From positions 13,702,001-13,766,000 of the forward strand of contig OX359246.1 in NCBI GenBank assembly GCA_947179485.1: DNA of 64,000 bases, read 5' to 3'. The translations under genes and the position numbers were made by a program. Under the pieces are notes generated by a model. It worked only from the letters and a program-made list of their open reading frames with translations. It made no database searches and had not been told where the DNA came from. This stretch comes from Allacma fusca. Taxonomy: Eukaryota > Arthropoda > Collembola > Symphypleona > Sminthuridae. How positions within the stretch are numbered: position 1 is the stretch's first letter; each line of letters begins with the position of its first letter. Positions 47,590-56,157 of the stretch are shown in pieces.

Positions 47590-48522
47590 ATGGCTGAGGC
47601 TAAAATTAAACGTCTGTATTTGAATCCCAAATTTAGAGGGAGTTTTTCAGGACTTAATACTTTTATGAAACACTATAAGGGTGGAGAATGTAGATCCACA
47701 ATTGAAAAAGTTCTTCAGTCTATTCCTATATATGCTGAAAATAAACCAGCGTTACAGAGGTTTAAGAGACGGAGTGTGTATGTACATGGGATGGATGAGC
47801 AGTGGGTAATAGACTTGATTGAAATCTCCCGATATGCAAAACACAATAATAACTATAGATATATGCTTAGTATTATTGATGTCCTGAGTAAATATGCATT
47901 TGTAAAGCCTTTAAAGTCAAAAAAAAGTGCAGATGTACTGAAAGTGTTTCAAAATATTTTAAAGACCTCTGGTAGAATTCCTCAACGAATTCAATGCGAT
48001 AAAGGAACTGAATTTAAAAAGGAATTCAAAGAGTTTTGTGTGGAAAAAGGAATTGGAATTTTCCATGTTCAATCAGAGCTTAAGGCATGTATCGTCGAAC
48101 GATTTAATAGAACTATTATGGAAAAAATAAGTAGATATGTCCAACATAAGGGTAGTTACAAGTTTATACATGTTTTACCTAAGTTGGTTCAAAATTACAA
48201 TAATACAATACATTCAAGTACTAAGTTTGCCCCGAGCTCGGTAAATTCCAAGAATGAGATGGAAGTATGGTATAATTTATATGGAGAAAGGAAACTTCAC
48301 GTGTATAATAATCCCAAATTTAACATTGGAGACCGAGTATTAATTTCTATTGATAAAAATACTTTTGAGAAAGGCTATGCCAAACGTTATCACCCTGAAG
48401 TATATACTATCAATAGAATCGGTAATTCTAATCCGAGAATGTTTTATTTAACTGACCCAGAGGATAATGAACCCATGGATGGTGGGTTTTATGCACAGGA
48501 ACTTTCTAAAGTGAACTATTGA
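47590..48522 (+). CDS. INT: Polinton integrase (retroviral DDE type)
   Basis: 310 residues from ATG 47590. Catalytic triad Asp75 (QWVIDLIEI), Asp137 (IQCDKGTEF) and Glu170 (CIVERFNRT). The second spacing is 32 residues, three shorter than the retroviral 35, with SELKAC in place of the NPQSNG loop. A C-terminal SH3/chromo-like region contains FEKGYAKRYHPEVYTI. It inserts the linear element into chromosomes and makes the 6-bp duplication. It appears intact. Confidence 0.95.
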   Translation: MAEAKIKRLYLNPKFRGSFSGLNTFMKHYKGGECRSTIEKVLQSIPIYAENKPALQRFKRRSVYVHGMDEQWVIDLIEISRYAKHNNNYRYMLSIIDVLSKYAFVKPLKSKKSADVLKVFQNILKTSGRIPQRIQCDKGTEFKKEFKEFCVEKGIGIFHVQSELKACIVERFNRTIMEKISRYVQHKGSYKFIHVLPKLVQNYNNTIHSSTKFAPSSVNSKNEMEVWYNLYGERKLHVYNNPKFNIGDRVLISIDKNTFEKGYAKRYHPEVYTINRIGNSNPRMFYLTDPEDNEPMDGGFYAQELSKVNY

Positions 48523-48544
48523 CAGCACATCATCGCCGGTCTAC

Positions 48545-48552
48545 TATATAAG
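48545..48552 (+). promoter_or_regulatory. TATA box of small spliced Polinton gene
   Basis: TATATAAG, 85 bp upstream of the leader intron donor, in a short gap after the integrase stop. Confidence 0.6.
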
Positions 48553-48731
48553 GTGAGAACATTTCTAAAAAATTTACATTCATCCTCAACAGCTTGTCCT
48601 AGACTTTCGAAACTCTTGGATAAATTTTGGTAAGTTTTGTTTTGATTATCATGGCTGGTCCCGCTTGTGTTTTGAAAACTTTCCAATTTTTATTTTCTAT
48701 GTTAAAATTTTTCAGAAAATTCAACAAGACC

Positions 48732-49211
48732 ATGGACACTGAAATCAAACATTGTATAACCGCTGTGGAAGGTAACTCCACTGCTGAAACTACATCCATC
48801 GGAGGATCTGAGTGTGGGATACCCTTGGATAACATGGATATCGATTCCGGAGATGTCGCTGGTGGCGTCGTTAAGCTTAAAGGACCCAAAAAACCAACAT
48901 TTCGCATTCATGGAAATCCAATGGACCCGCACCGCCCAAAGGTTTGGTTCTCAAAGGCTGGAGAAGGAACAAAGCGTGTATTCATGAATATTTCAAGACT
49001 CTGCCTGAATGGAAACAAGATGCGGATGAACTTCAAAGTAAACCAAACCGCTGAAGTTATTAGTAACCTTGTATATTACTACAATGTCGTACATGCCGAT
49101 GTTGATGAACTTTATGAAACGTTATCCAGCTGTATGGCACAGACTGAAGAACGTATTGCTAAAAGAGACGGTAAAATTTTAGAAAGGGATGACGATGGTG
49201 TATGTAAATAG
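48732..49211 (+). CDS. Small Polinton protein with spliced leader (unknown function)
   Basis: 159 residues from ATG 48732. A leader intron fits 48630-48715 (TTTTG|GTAAGT to AATTTTTCAG). It removes an in-frame upstream ATG at 48651; without splicing, 27 residues with a hydrophobic segment (KTFQFLFSMLKFF) would be added. The body has PTFRIHGNPMD, KVWFSKAGEGTKRVFMNISR and a C-terminal coiled stretch. No family is recognised. The compact globular part could bind DNA, but nothing shows it. Confidence 0.65.
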   Translation: MDTEIKHCITAVEGNSTAETTSIGGSECGIPLDNMDIDSGDVAGGVVKLKGPKKPTFRIHGNPMDPHRPKVWFSKAGEGTKRVFMNISRLCLNGNKMRMNFKVNQTAEVISNLVYYYNVVHADVDELYETLSSCMAQTEERIAKRDGKILERDDDGVCK

Positions 49212-49461
49212 ATTTAAAACGTTTGTGTAAAAATTAAAAATAAATCTTACATTCACTTTTACAAGTATAAATGCTGCTTTTCTCTATTAATCATGAACCA
49301 TTCTTTCATATTCTCTCATCAACTTGTTTTCATAAATATATTTATGGACATTCGAATTTTACTCCCAATTCTTCTGTTCTTTCTGACTATTTCAATTAAT
49401 ACTCTGCTATCTTTATTCCTTCATAAACATTGTGCATTCATAACCCAAGACGTTGGAACAA

Positions 49462-50251
49462 ATGGCTCAGGCTTCGCTGGATAAACAGTCTATGGAAATG
49501 GATTCAACTATTAGTGGTAAGAATAAGTTATTGCTTCCCCGCAGGCGATTACCGCGGCGCGCGCGCGCACGTAGCTGTAACGGTTTGGCCGCAAAAAGGG
49601 AGGGGACGCAGGAAGTCCCAAACCTTACCCCATATCTGCCCCTTCCTTCGCCCCTGCGTACAAACATAATATGATTGAGAAGACATTATCTACTTTTTTT
49701 TAACAGCAGTTGTAGCTAATGTGATTCATGAGGAAACTGGCATTGATGTGTGTGGTACTTGGGATTGGCTTAAAGTTACACCCATGAACATAAAGCCATC
49801 ATATTCCCCATCATCTTCGTCAACAGGATCAACACCTGAAATATCCACTGATGATTCCACCAAGCCAATGATTGATCCAAGAGTGAATAAAAGAAAGGCG
49901 ACTACACCTCTCAAAGATGCTGGTATGCTAAAATCAGCAAAGAGCCGTGTAAAGTTGGACAAACTTGCTGCCAAAAAGAAGAAAAGGAATCAGCATGAAG
50001 GTGGGGTTAAAAGACTGTACCCAGTCTTTATCGACCCTGTTGACTCTTATTGTACATTGTGCAAAGACACTTTGGATGCAGAACAGATGGAGCGGAATAG
50101 GACTGTATTTGTCTCCATTGATCGTGTATGCGGTGAATGCGATGAACGACAGTTCACACTCATTCAGGATGGGAATAAGATTTGTATGCGTTTTATTGAC
50201 TTTGAATTTATCAGTCGATATTACAAGAATTATTTTAATATGAATATTTAA
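49462..50251 (+). CDS. Spliced zinc-ribbon protein of Polinton (unknown function)
   Basis: Exons 49462-49516 and 49707-50251 give 199 residues. The donor (TTAGTG|GTAAGAAT) and acceptor (TTTTTTTTAACAG|CAG, a NAGNAG site) keep the frame across a phase-1 junction. The protein has a serine/threonine-rich region, a nuclear-localisation-like KKKKR, and two cysteine pairs (YCTLC and VCGEC) about 35 residues apart that would form a zinc ribbon. The intron contains a GC-rich island unlike its surroundings. The gene ends 2 bp from the end of the ATPase gene on the other strand. Confidence 0.7.
49536..49668. other. GC-rich island inside intron
   Basis: Sequence with GCGCGCGCGCGCACG and GGGAGGGGACGC in an element otherwise near 35% GC. 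It lies wholly inside the intron of the zinc-ribbon gene and adds no coding sequence. Confidence 0.75.
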
Positions 50252-50253
50252 TT

Positions 50254-50907
50254 TTATTTATTTGGATTAATAAAAATAACACAATCATTATCCGGGAATA
50301 CATTGTTTCTAAGCCTATATTTATCATCCTGGGTCTGGCTGCAATCAATCATAAGGTATCCATGGGGTATGGATATGCACTGTTTATATGCCTCCTCAAT
50401 GAGTGGGTACTTCTTACCACAGTTCATCTGGCATCCAATCCGGTTAACTACTTGGGTCTCTCTTGGGTTTTTAAACAGACAAATGTACTTGGCATTAGTA
50501 GTTAGTGGACGCAGCCCATCATGGAAAAAGTTTTGAGTTATGAATATTATGGAGCAATTTCTATGGTGACTCCCTCTAACAAATGCCTGCAGCACTTCTT
50601 TAGACTTTGAAGCCTCCTCCATCAAATCATCCAAAATGTACAAGTATGGATTAAGCAGATCGTCTCCATACTCTGTGGGGAGTCCTTCATGGAATTGTAC
50701 TTCAGGGAATTCTTTTTTCATGGATGCAAATACATGGGGCTGATTTATCCCATAGCAGTATACCACATACTTCACATTGGGAAATATGATTTCATTTCGA
50801 CGGGCTATTATGCTCTTAGTTAGGACTGATTTCCCTGACATTGTGGGTCCAGAAATAATAAAATTAAAAGGTGCATGAAGAGAGTAGTCAAATACAGGTG
50901 CATCCAT
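50254..50907 (-). CDS. ATP: FtsK/HerA-type DNA-packaging ATPase
   Basis: 217 residues. Walker A GPTMSGKS (20-27) and Walker B YLYILDD (to 94), then SIIFITQNFF with the conserved sensor region. It matches the short packaging ATPases of Polintons, adenovirus-like and adintovirus-like elements, which pump DNA into the capsid. The ATG at 50907 is the first in frame. It reads in the same direction as POLB, with 226 bp between them holding a (TA)n run. Confidence 0.95.
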   Translation of the reverse strand: MDAPVFDYSLHAPFNFIISGPTMSGKSVLTKSIIARRNEIIFPNVKYVVYCYGINQPHVFASMKKEFPEVQFHEGLPTEYGDDLLNPYLYILDDLMEEASKSKEVLQAFVRGSHHRNCSIIFITQNFFHDGLRPLTTNAKYICLFKNPRETQVVNRIGCQMNCGKKYPLIEEAYKQCISIPHGYLMIDCSQTQDDKYRLRNNVFPDNDCVIFINPNK

Positions 50908-51040
50908 GATGAAGTATGAATTCAGAATAATATGAAAAATGAAGTAATGTGGGTTATTTGTTTGGAAGTTTTTTTGAATTTTTTCTAGGAATTATTATTT
51001 TTCTTTAACCCATTCATAATCAGATACATACATATTTATA

Positions 51041-51078
<38 letters not shown>

Positions 51079-51133
51079 ACATACACAGTAACATAAACAA
51101 TAAATTACTTAAATAAACAAACATACATGTATA
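50908..51133. repeat. (TA)n run between ATPase and POLB
   Basis: AT-rich spacer with an uninterrupted TA run at about 51041-51073. It holds the 3' end of POLB and the promoter region of the ATPase gene. Confidence 0.7.
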
Positions 51134-54100
51134 TTACACAGGACTTTGCATGTCATCATCAACAATTCTTAAAAATTCATCTAAATTATTAACATACGGT
51201 ATATTCTTATGCCCATAGGCTAAACTAGAGTTATAATCTATATGAAATCTTTTATTATCAAAAGCTGTCAAACCTCTCTTGGTTTCCTCTGTATTATAAA
51301 TTCTATGTCCTACAGCTGCTATTTTTCTATAATTAACCACCGTACTTGAGCCTAGTGTTTTGAGAATTCTATCATAGTCCTCAAATTTCTGATGTCGTTT
51401 TACAAAAGACTTTGGAATACCTTTAGCTTTTTTATCAACTATACCATCCTGAGATATGTATGTATACATTTTAGCTTTTAGAAATCTCATGGACTTTATG
51501 GGATGGCCTGCAGATACATCTTTCATTACCCCTCTCACTTTTTTATTTTCATCTTTAAAATATGGTGCCCATTGGGGGTCTACTCTAGGTACTATATCGG
51601 ATGGTTTAAAATTAGAAAGGTCAAACAACTCATGATTTTCAAGCATATCCCTGTATACATCTAAAGTATGATTATCACTCTCAATATGCACCATAAGACT
51701 ATCTGTGTCAGTTCCTATTAGTTTCAGCTCACAGCCAGTATCACTATTATATAAGGTTTTAAGATATCCATAATAAAAATCATACATTACATTTTTACTA
51801 ATATCAAGACATGATATTCCTGTATATATAGGTTTATTCAAGTATGCATTAGTTTTCCTCATAATGAACAATGCTACGTCGCGGTTTACAAGTACAATAT
51901 CCTTCAAAGTTGCCTTTTTGGCGAAATTAATTGCACGATCAGAAAAGTTTTCATTGATATTACGCTTTTGTGTTAACAAATGAATTCGGGATCTATCTCT
52001 AACCTGTTCTAAGCTCTTCCCGAAAACGGCATTTATTAATAGCTTCCAGAAATCCTTCTCGAATTCTGTCGTAGCTAGTCTTCTCTGATCTGTGCATAAG
52101 TCTATGTACCCCTTAAGCCATGCCGATTGTTTAAATTTTAAAATTCTATGAACCTTGTCTAATTTCATTCCTAGGCGTAGATAAGTTTTTAGAGTAGTGT
52201 AGTGCACGACATATTTTGTTTTCGTATTCAAATCTGTGATAAGCTTACTATTTTTAAGGGCTCCTTCAGAAACTTTCAACTTTGCCTTCATCTCCCATTG
52301 GTATGACGACATTTCATCAACATTAACAGCTCGTTTTTCAGGTGCCAAAGGGTAATCATTAAAATAGTCATGCAAACTCTCATCTACACTAAGATCTACC
52401 TCAAAAAAATACCCTTCAACTCCATCATTAGGCAAATTCATAATATTGATTTCATGAGAGAGATACACAACTTCCCCATCTGACAACCATTTAAACCCAC
52501 CTGTAGGGAGATGAGAGTCCATTGCCTTTGCATATAATGCATTGGCATCCCAGTACATTATATATGAACATTTTTGGGATTTGTTGTAACTATCCTTCAT
52601 ATATTTATTATTAGCATCTGCACAACGTATGGACCCTGTACCTGCATAGCCTCCTCTAATTCCAGCTTCTAAAAATGTATGGGTGTCATTGTCTCTTATG
52701 TATTCTAGGTTAACCTTACTAAATTTTAAAGCAGCCTGCCATGTTATCATGGGTAAACTCAAAAATCGTGCAGGATCCAGCTGAAACTTGTTCAAAAAGA
52801 TATCGCGGAAATTTTGGAATACGTCAGCAAGTAAAGAAACATCTAGCTGACAATAAAAATTGCAATATTCTCCCATTGTCTGAATGCCAAATTTTTCCCA
52901 AACTACTTTCGCATGCTCATAGTCCCCTGGAGTAATATGCTCATCTTTTAATTTGGAATAGAATGCATCAATAGCTGGTAGTTCCTGTTTCTCTAAATCA
53001 CTATATGACTTGATAGCTTCATAAGGGAAAACTCCCTTTCTAAATAAAAGACCCTGCTGCTCTACTGCCTGGGGAAAATCTGCTGCAAATACATCTTTAG
53101 TTACCCTGAATTTCTCTTCCCCTTCAACCCCTAACATTTCCGTAAGTTTATCCAGCGAGGAATTTAAAAATCGTAGGCTGTCAATAAATGTCAATGTATC
53201 ATTAATCTCAATAGACATAAACTTTTCTGTGCTCAGGGGTACTACAGAGACGTCCTCAATTAATTCATGGTTTAAATTATAGACTATAGGATGACTATCG
53301 TAACCACTAAAATTATGTACTACGACTGGTATTTTGGAACACCAGCCAGCCCTAATGTTACAGGAGCTATGCGCATGCCCTATGTACATATATGTATAAT
53401 GATCGTGATGCTCTACAGGCGCCCAACCATCTTTCCCCTGGGGATCAATATCCTCATTACAGAAAAAACAAATCGATTGATTTATTTCAGCCATTTTCTC
53501 GGCGCTCGGATATATGCGATTTCGTGATGCCTGTTCTTGTCTATCCTTTATCTTTTGACTAAGAGCTTGAGAAAAGGGAATTAAATCTCTGAAGAAAGTA
53601 TCCATGAGATTTTCATCATCTGATTGAATATGATGTGTACTCTTATGTTCAACTTTTCCATATGGATCAACACAAATGTATGAATAACTACAGGGTATAT
53701 GCTCATGTGTGTACTGCTTAGTCCCTCCTGACTTTGAAAGTCTAAATTGGAACTCATGAAGATCATGCACCTTGGAAAATCTATCAATGGGGAGCTGCCC
53801 ATCAACATGTACTTTGGGAACTAATTTGGATTCGAAATCTAAGTAAATTATGAAAGGAGCTGGAACCATAAAACTATAAGAATTAAATTTAATCGAAACA
53901 TCCGGATTCTCTATGAAACTTGCTTCCTGGGCACCTATTTCGATACATCTTTCTAAATGTCTCTGTAGCGTTTCGTTGGAAGTAAACATGGTCAAACAAT
54001 ATCTACATAAGTGTTGCCTTTTTTGCTTATTGGGATTATTAAATAATTGTTGAATATCCGTGCAAAGGACAAAGTGTTCAGTGGAAGGATCGTCGACTCT

Positions 54101-55936
54101 AGGAAATACCCGCTCATTAGGATCAATAATATTTTCTACCTGTTCCTGATGAATTATAAGGATTAAGTCTAGTTCATACTGTACATCTTTTTTTATACGT
54201 GGTCTGCTAGTCTTCCTACTATCTTTATTTTCAGCAGGACCTTTACCCTGAGGACTATTTTTACTAATGTACAATGGAAAACTATGTTTTTGTAATAATT
54301 TTCTCCTTTTCTCCACTAACAGTTTTCCTTTTAATTTCTCTAATAATGGATGACTACTGGTAATTCCTGTATCATTAAATCCAAATACATTTACTGAGAT
54401 ATTGGGGTTAAGCTTTTCGAACAATGGTAGTTGTTCAACTGTCATAGGCATATGGATACCATCCAGCTTAAACTTTTGAATTATTTCTCTATATGTTTTC
54501 ATTTCTTCAAACTTATATTTAGAAGACTTAATACCTGCGGCTACAGCAAATAGAAAGCATGCATTTAAATCCCTGTCATGTTTAAACAATGCCTGTCTTT
54601 CAGTAAGCACTTCGGAATTATAGGCCTCCTGACTGTTATCAACATTAACGAATAGACCCTTGTCTCGACACGCTAGCAAGTATGGTAATGGTAAATAGGA
54701 ACCCCCACGAAGTGGTTGGTATTTCGTAATTATCATATCTAAAATAGGAATGTCACACAATGCGAGCCCTGACCCATTTTGACAGTACTCATCAATCATG
54801 TTAACTAATTTTTCTACTATTATATTAAGTGTAAACTCTATTGAATCTCTGTGTAAGATAGTGTGCGCAAATGAAGACATCCACTTGTTAAAGCGTGCCA
54901 TGCATTCGGGCTCTAACCTTTCAAATATGCAGTGTAAATGAATAATTATTTTTATATTCCTAAAATCATCAATATCGGAATTAATTTGTTGCATGAGTTG
55001 TGCCTTTATGCATTCAAAAAAACCTCTGAGGTCTCCAGCCTGTGCAATGTTATCTATATCTATACGGTATGACCTTAATGCATCAGTAAATGCAGCATGA
55101 GAGGGGTACAGTGTAAATATATTATTTATTGGTGCTTCAGCACCATCACCAATTTGAACAGTATGAACAAGAGTATTATGATTGTTGAAATCCACTTGTC
55201 TTCTAAATCTCATATTACATAATGTACAAAACAAACTATCTTCATCTACAAGTTCTCTATGACATTGGGCTAAGTGTACATCAATTTCTTCCCTATTTAC
55301 AAATTCCAAGTGACATGACCTACACCTGTTGTGCCTGTAACAATCATTGATGAAATTATACGTACCTCTATTATGATCCATTCGATGACTTGGACCAGCA
55401 ATTTCATTGTCACTATTTGCACTATTGTCAATAATTTCAGCTTGTTGAAGTTGATCATGATTTTCCTCATTGTTACCAATGTCTTGAGTATCGCAGTCTT
55501 CAATAGGTAAATTTCCATCCACAACAGTCTCCGGGGTAATCAAGTTGTAGTCCAAATCTAGTGAAAATTCCTCTCCAGGTTGCAGGTTGTGAATCCATCG
55601 TTGAGCACCAGTATTTCCAGGTTCAGCATGCACATCTCTGTTTCTACTTGTAGCCAAGCGTTCAGCAACTTCCTGGGACATACACTGGTCACATGGGGCA
55701 AACCAAGTACATTCGGAAGCACTATCACAATCGGGACGAAATCGTGGAATTGGACGTTCAACGTGTTCACCCTGAGAGTTAACAATTGGGAATCGATCAC
55801 TGCCAGTCACGTAGTCATGCGTTGGGGAAGGCACTGCACAATTAGCACATAAGTTTCTGGTAAAACATTCTGGCGGGCGGATAGGGTGGCGGGCCGCGGC
55901 GCAGCCGCTCCGCGGCTGCGCGGTAACGCCCGGCAT
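51134..55936 (-). CDS. POLB: Protein-primed type DNA polymerase B
   Basis: 1600 residues from ATG 55936; the frame stays open into the terminal repeat (to 56122), so the true start is uncertain. N-terminal C2H2-like fingers (CRSCHLEF, CTLCNMRF, CRYCLTMF) precede the exonuclease: Exo I LDFES (Asp about 700), an HNH-like finger (CFFCNED ... HHDHYTY ... HSSCN, about 825-860), Exo II HNFSGYDSH (about 874), Exo III FYCQLD (about 1025). Polymerase motifs: A MYWDANALY (Asp about 1130), B INAVFGKSL (about 1300), C GTDTDSLM (Asp about 1410). Exonuclease and polymerase residues are all present. It replicates the linear element. The 5' end lies next to the right terminal repeat. Confidence 0.96.
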   Translation of the reverse strand: MPGVTAQPRSGCAAARHPIRPPECFTRNLCANCAVPSPTHDYVTGSDRFPIVNSQGEHVERPIPRFRPDCDSASECTWFAPCDQCMSQEVAERLATSRNRDVHAEPGNTGAQRWIHNLQPGEEFSLDLDYNLITPETVVDGNLPIEDCDTQDIGNNEENHDQLQQAEIIDNSANSDNEIAGPSHRMDHNRGTYNFINDCYRHNRCRSCHLEFVNREEIDVHLAQCHRELVDEDSLFCTLCNMRFRRQVDFNNHNTLVHTVQIGDGAEAPINNIFTLYPSHAAFTDALRSYRIDIDNIAQAGDLRGFFECIKAQLMQQINSDIDDFRNIKIIIHLHCIFERLEPECMARFNKWMSSFAHTILHRDSIEFTLNIIVEKLVNMIDEYCQNGSGLALCDIPILDMIITKYQPLRGGSYLPLPYLLACRDKGLFVNVDNSQEAYNSEVLTERQALFKHDRDLNACFLFAVAAGIKSSKYKFEEMKTYREIIQKFKLDGIHMPMTVEQLPLFEKLNPNISVNVFGFNDTGITSSHPLLEKLKGKLLVEKRRKLLQKHSFPLYISKNSPQGKGPAENKDSRKTSRPRIKKDVQYELDLILIIHQEQVENIIDPNERVFPRVDDPSTEHFVLCTDIQQLFNNPNKQKRQHLCRYCLTMFTSNETLQRHLERCIEIGAQEASFIENPDVSIKFNSYSFMVPAPFIIYLDFESKLVPKVHVDGQLPIDRFSKVHDLHEFQFRLSKSGGTKQYTHEHIPCSYSYICVDPYGKVEHKSTHHIQSDDENLMDTFFRDLIPFSQALSQKIKDRQEQASRNRIYPSAEKMAEINQSICFFCNEDIDPQGKDGWAPVEHHDHYTYMYIGHAHSSCNIRAGWCSKIPVVVHNFSGYDSHPIVYNLNHELIEDVSVVPLSTEKFMSIEINDTLTFIDSLRFLNSSLDKLTEMLGVEGEEKFRVTKDVFAADFPQAVEQQGLLFRKGVFPYEAIKSYSDLEKQELPAIDAFYSKLKDEHITPGDYEHAKVVWEKFGIQTMGEYCNFYCQLDVSLLADVFQNFRDIFLNKFQLDPARFLSLPMITWQAALKFSKVNLEYIRDNDTHTFLEAGIRGGYAGTGSIRCADANNKYMKDSYNKSQKCSYIMYWDANALYAKAMDSHLPTGGFKWLSDGEVVYLSHEINIMNLPNDGVEGYFFEVDLSVDESLHDYFNDYPLAPEKRAVNVDEMSSYQWEMKAKLKVSEGALKNSKLITDLNTKTKYVVHYTTLKTYLRLGMKLDKVHRILKFKQSAWLKGYIDLCTDQRRLATTEFEKDFWKLLINAVFGKSLEQVRDRSRIHLLTQKRNINENFSDRAINFAKKATLKDIVLVNRDVALFIMRKTNAYLNKPIYTGISCLDISKNVMYDFYYGYLKTLYNSDTGCELKLIGTDTDSLMVHIESDNHTLDVYRDMLENHELFDLSNFKPSDIVPRVDPQWAPYFKDENKKVRGVMKDVSAGHPIKSMRFLKAKMYTYISQDGIVDKKAKGIPKSFVKRHQKFEDYDRILKTLGSSTVVNYRKIAAVGHRIYNTEETKRGLTAFDNKRFHIDYNSSLAYGHKNIPYVNNLDEFLRIVDDDMQSPV
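55899..55921. repeat. Perfect 10-bp GC hairpin at the POLB 5' end
   Basis: GCGCAGCCGC, loop TCC, GCGGCTGCGC. It is embedded in a GC-rich stretch (55871-55940) at the start of POLB, in an AT-rich element. Confidence 0.85.
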
Positions 55937-56032
55937 ATTGCATGTTTTCTGAACCGGTTTGACCTGGGGGATCCGAATCCGCATTCGGATTTCAGGAATT
56001 CCCCATAGGTCAGAAGTTATACAGAATTTACC

Positions 56033-56151
56033 AAAAAAAAAGAACATATGGAAATGTCCGCTGGGCAAAGTGAAGGGTCCCCTATGCCTTAAGCATAGGG
56101 AAATGTCCAGTGGACATTTCAAGCCAGGCCACCTGCCGCATACATCCTACT
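56033..56151 (-). repeat. Right terminal inverted repeat
   Basis: The outer 58 bp (56094-56151) are the exact complement of the left end. Inward there are about one and a half of the tandem units seen on the left, and an A-rich tract at about 56034. Confidence 0.93.
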
Positions 56152-56157
56152 CATGTG
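56152..56157. repeat. Polinton 6-bp target-site duplication, right (CATGTG)
   Basis: Identical to 40570-40575. Confidence 0.95.

Larger units (their letters stand above)
40576..56151. mobile_element. Complete Polinton/Maverick element (15,576 bp)
   Basis: Both ends start 5'-AGTAGGATGTATGCGGCAGG when read inward, and 58 bp match exactly. They are flanked by the 6-bp duplication CATGTG. Inside are intact genes for polymerase B, integrase, protease, packaging ATPase and capsid proteins, the defining Polinton set. All core frames are open, so it could be active or only recently silenced. Gene order left to right: BIR-like (+), structural (+), core (+), major capsid (+), protease (+), repeat protein (-), small conserved protein (-), integrase (+), small spliced gene (+), zinc-ribbon spliced gene (+), ATPase (-), POLB (-). 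Confidence 0.98.

Noticed and set aside
49467..49674. Arginine-rich frames on both strands
   Set aside because: They read into the GC-rich part of an intron with clear GT-AG borders.
56033..56122. Upstream extension of POLB into the terminal repeat
   Set aside because: It begins at a TTG and is repeat-derived; the ATG at 55936 was preferred, though an ATG near 56055 cannot be excluded.
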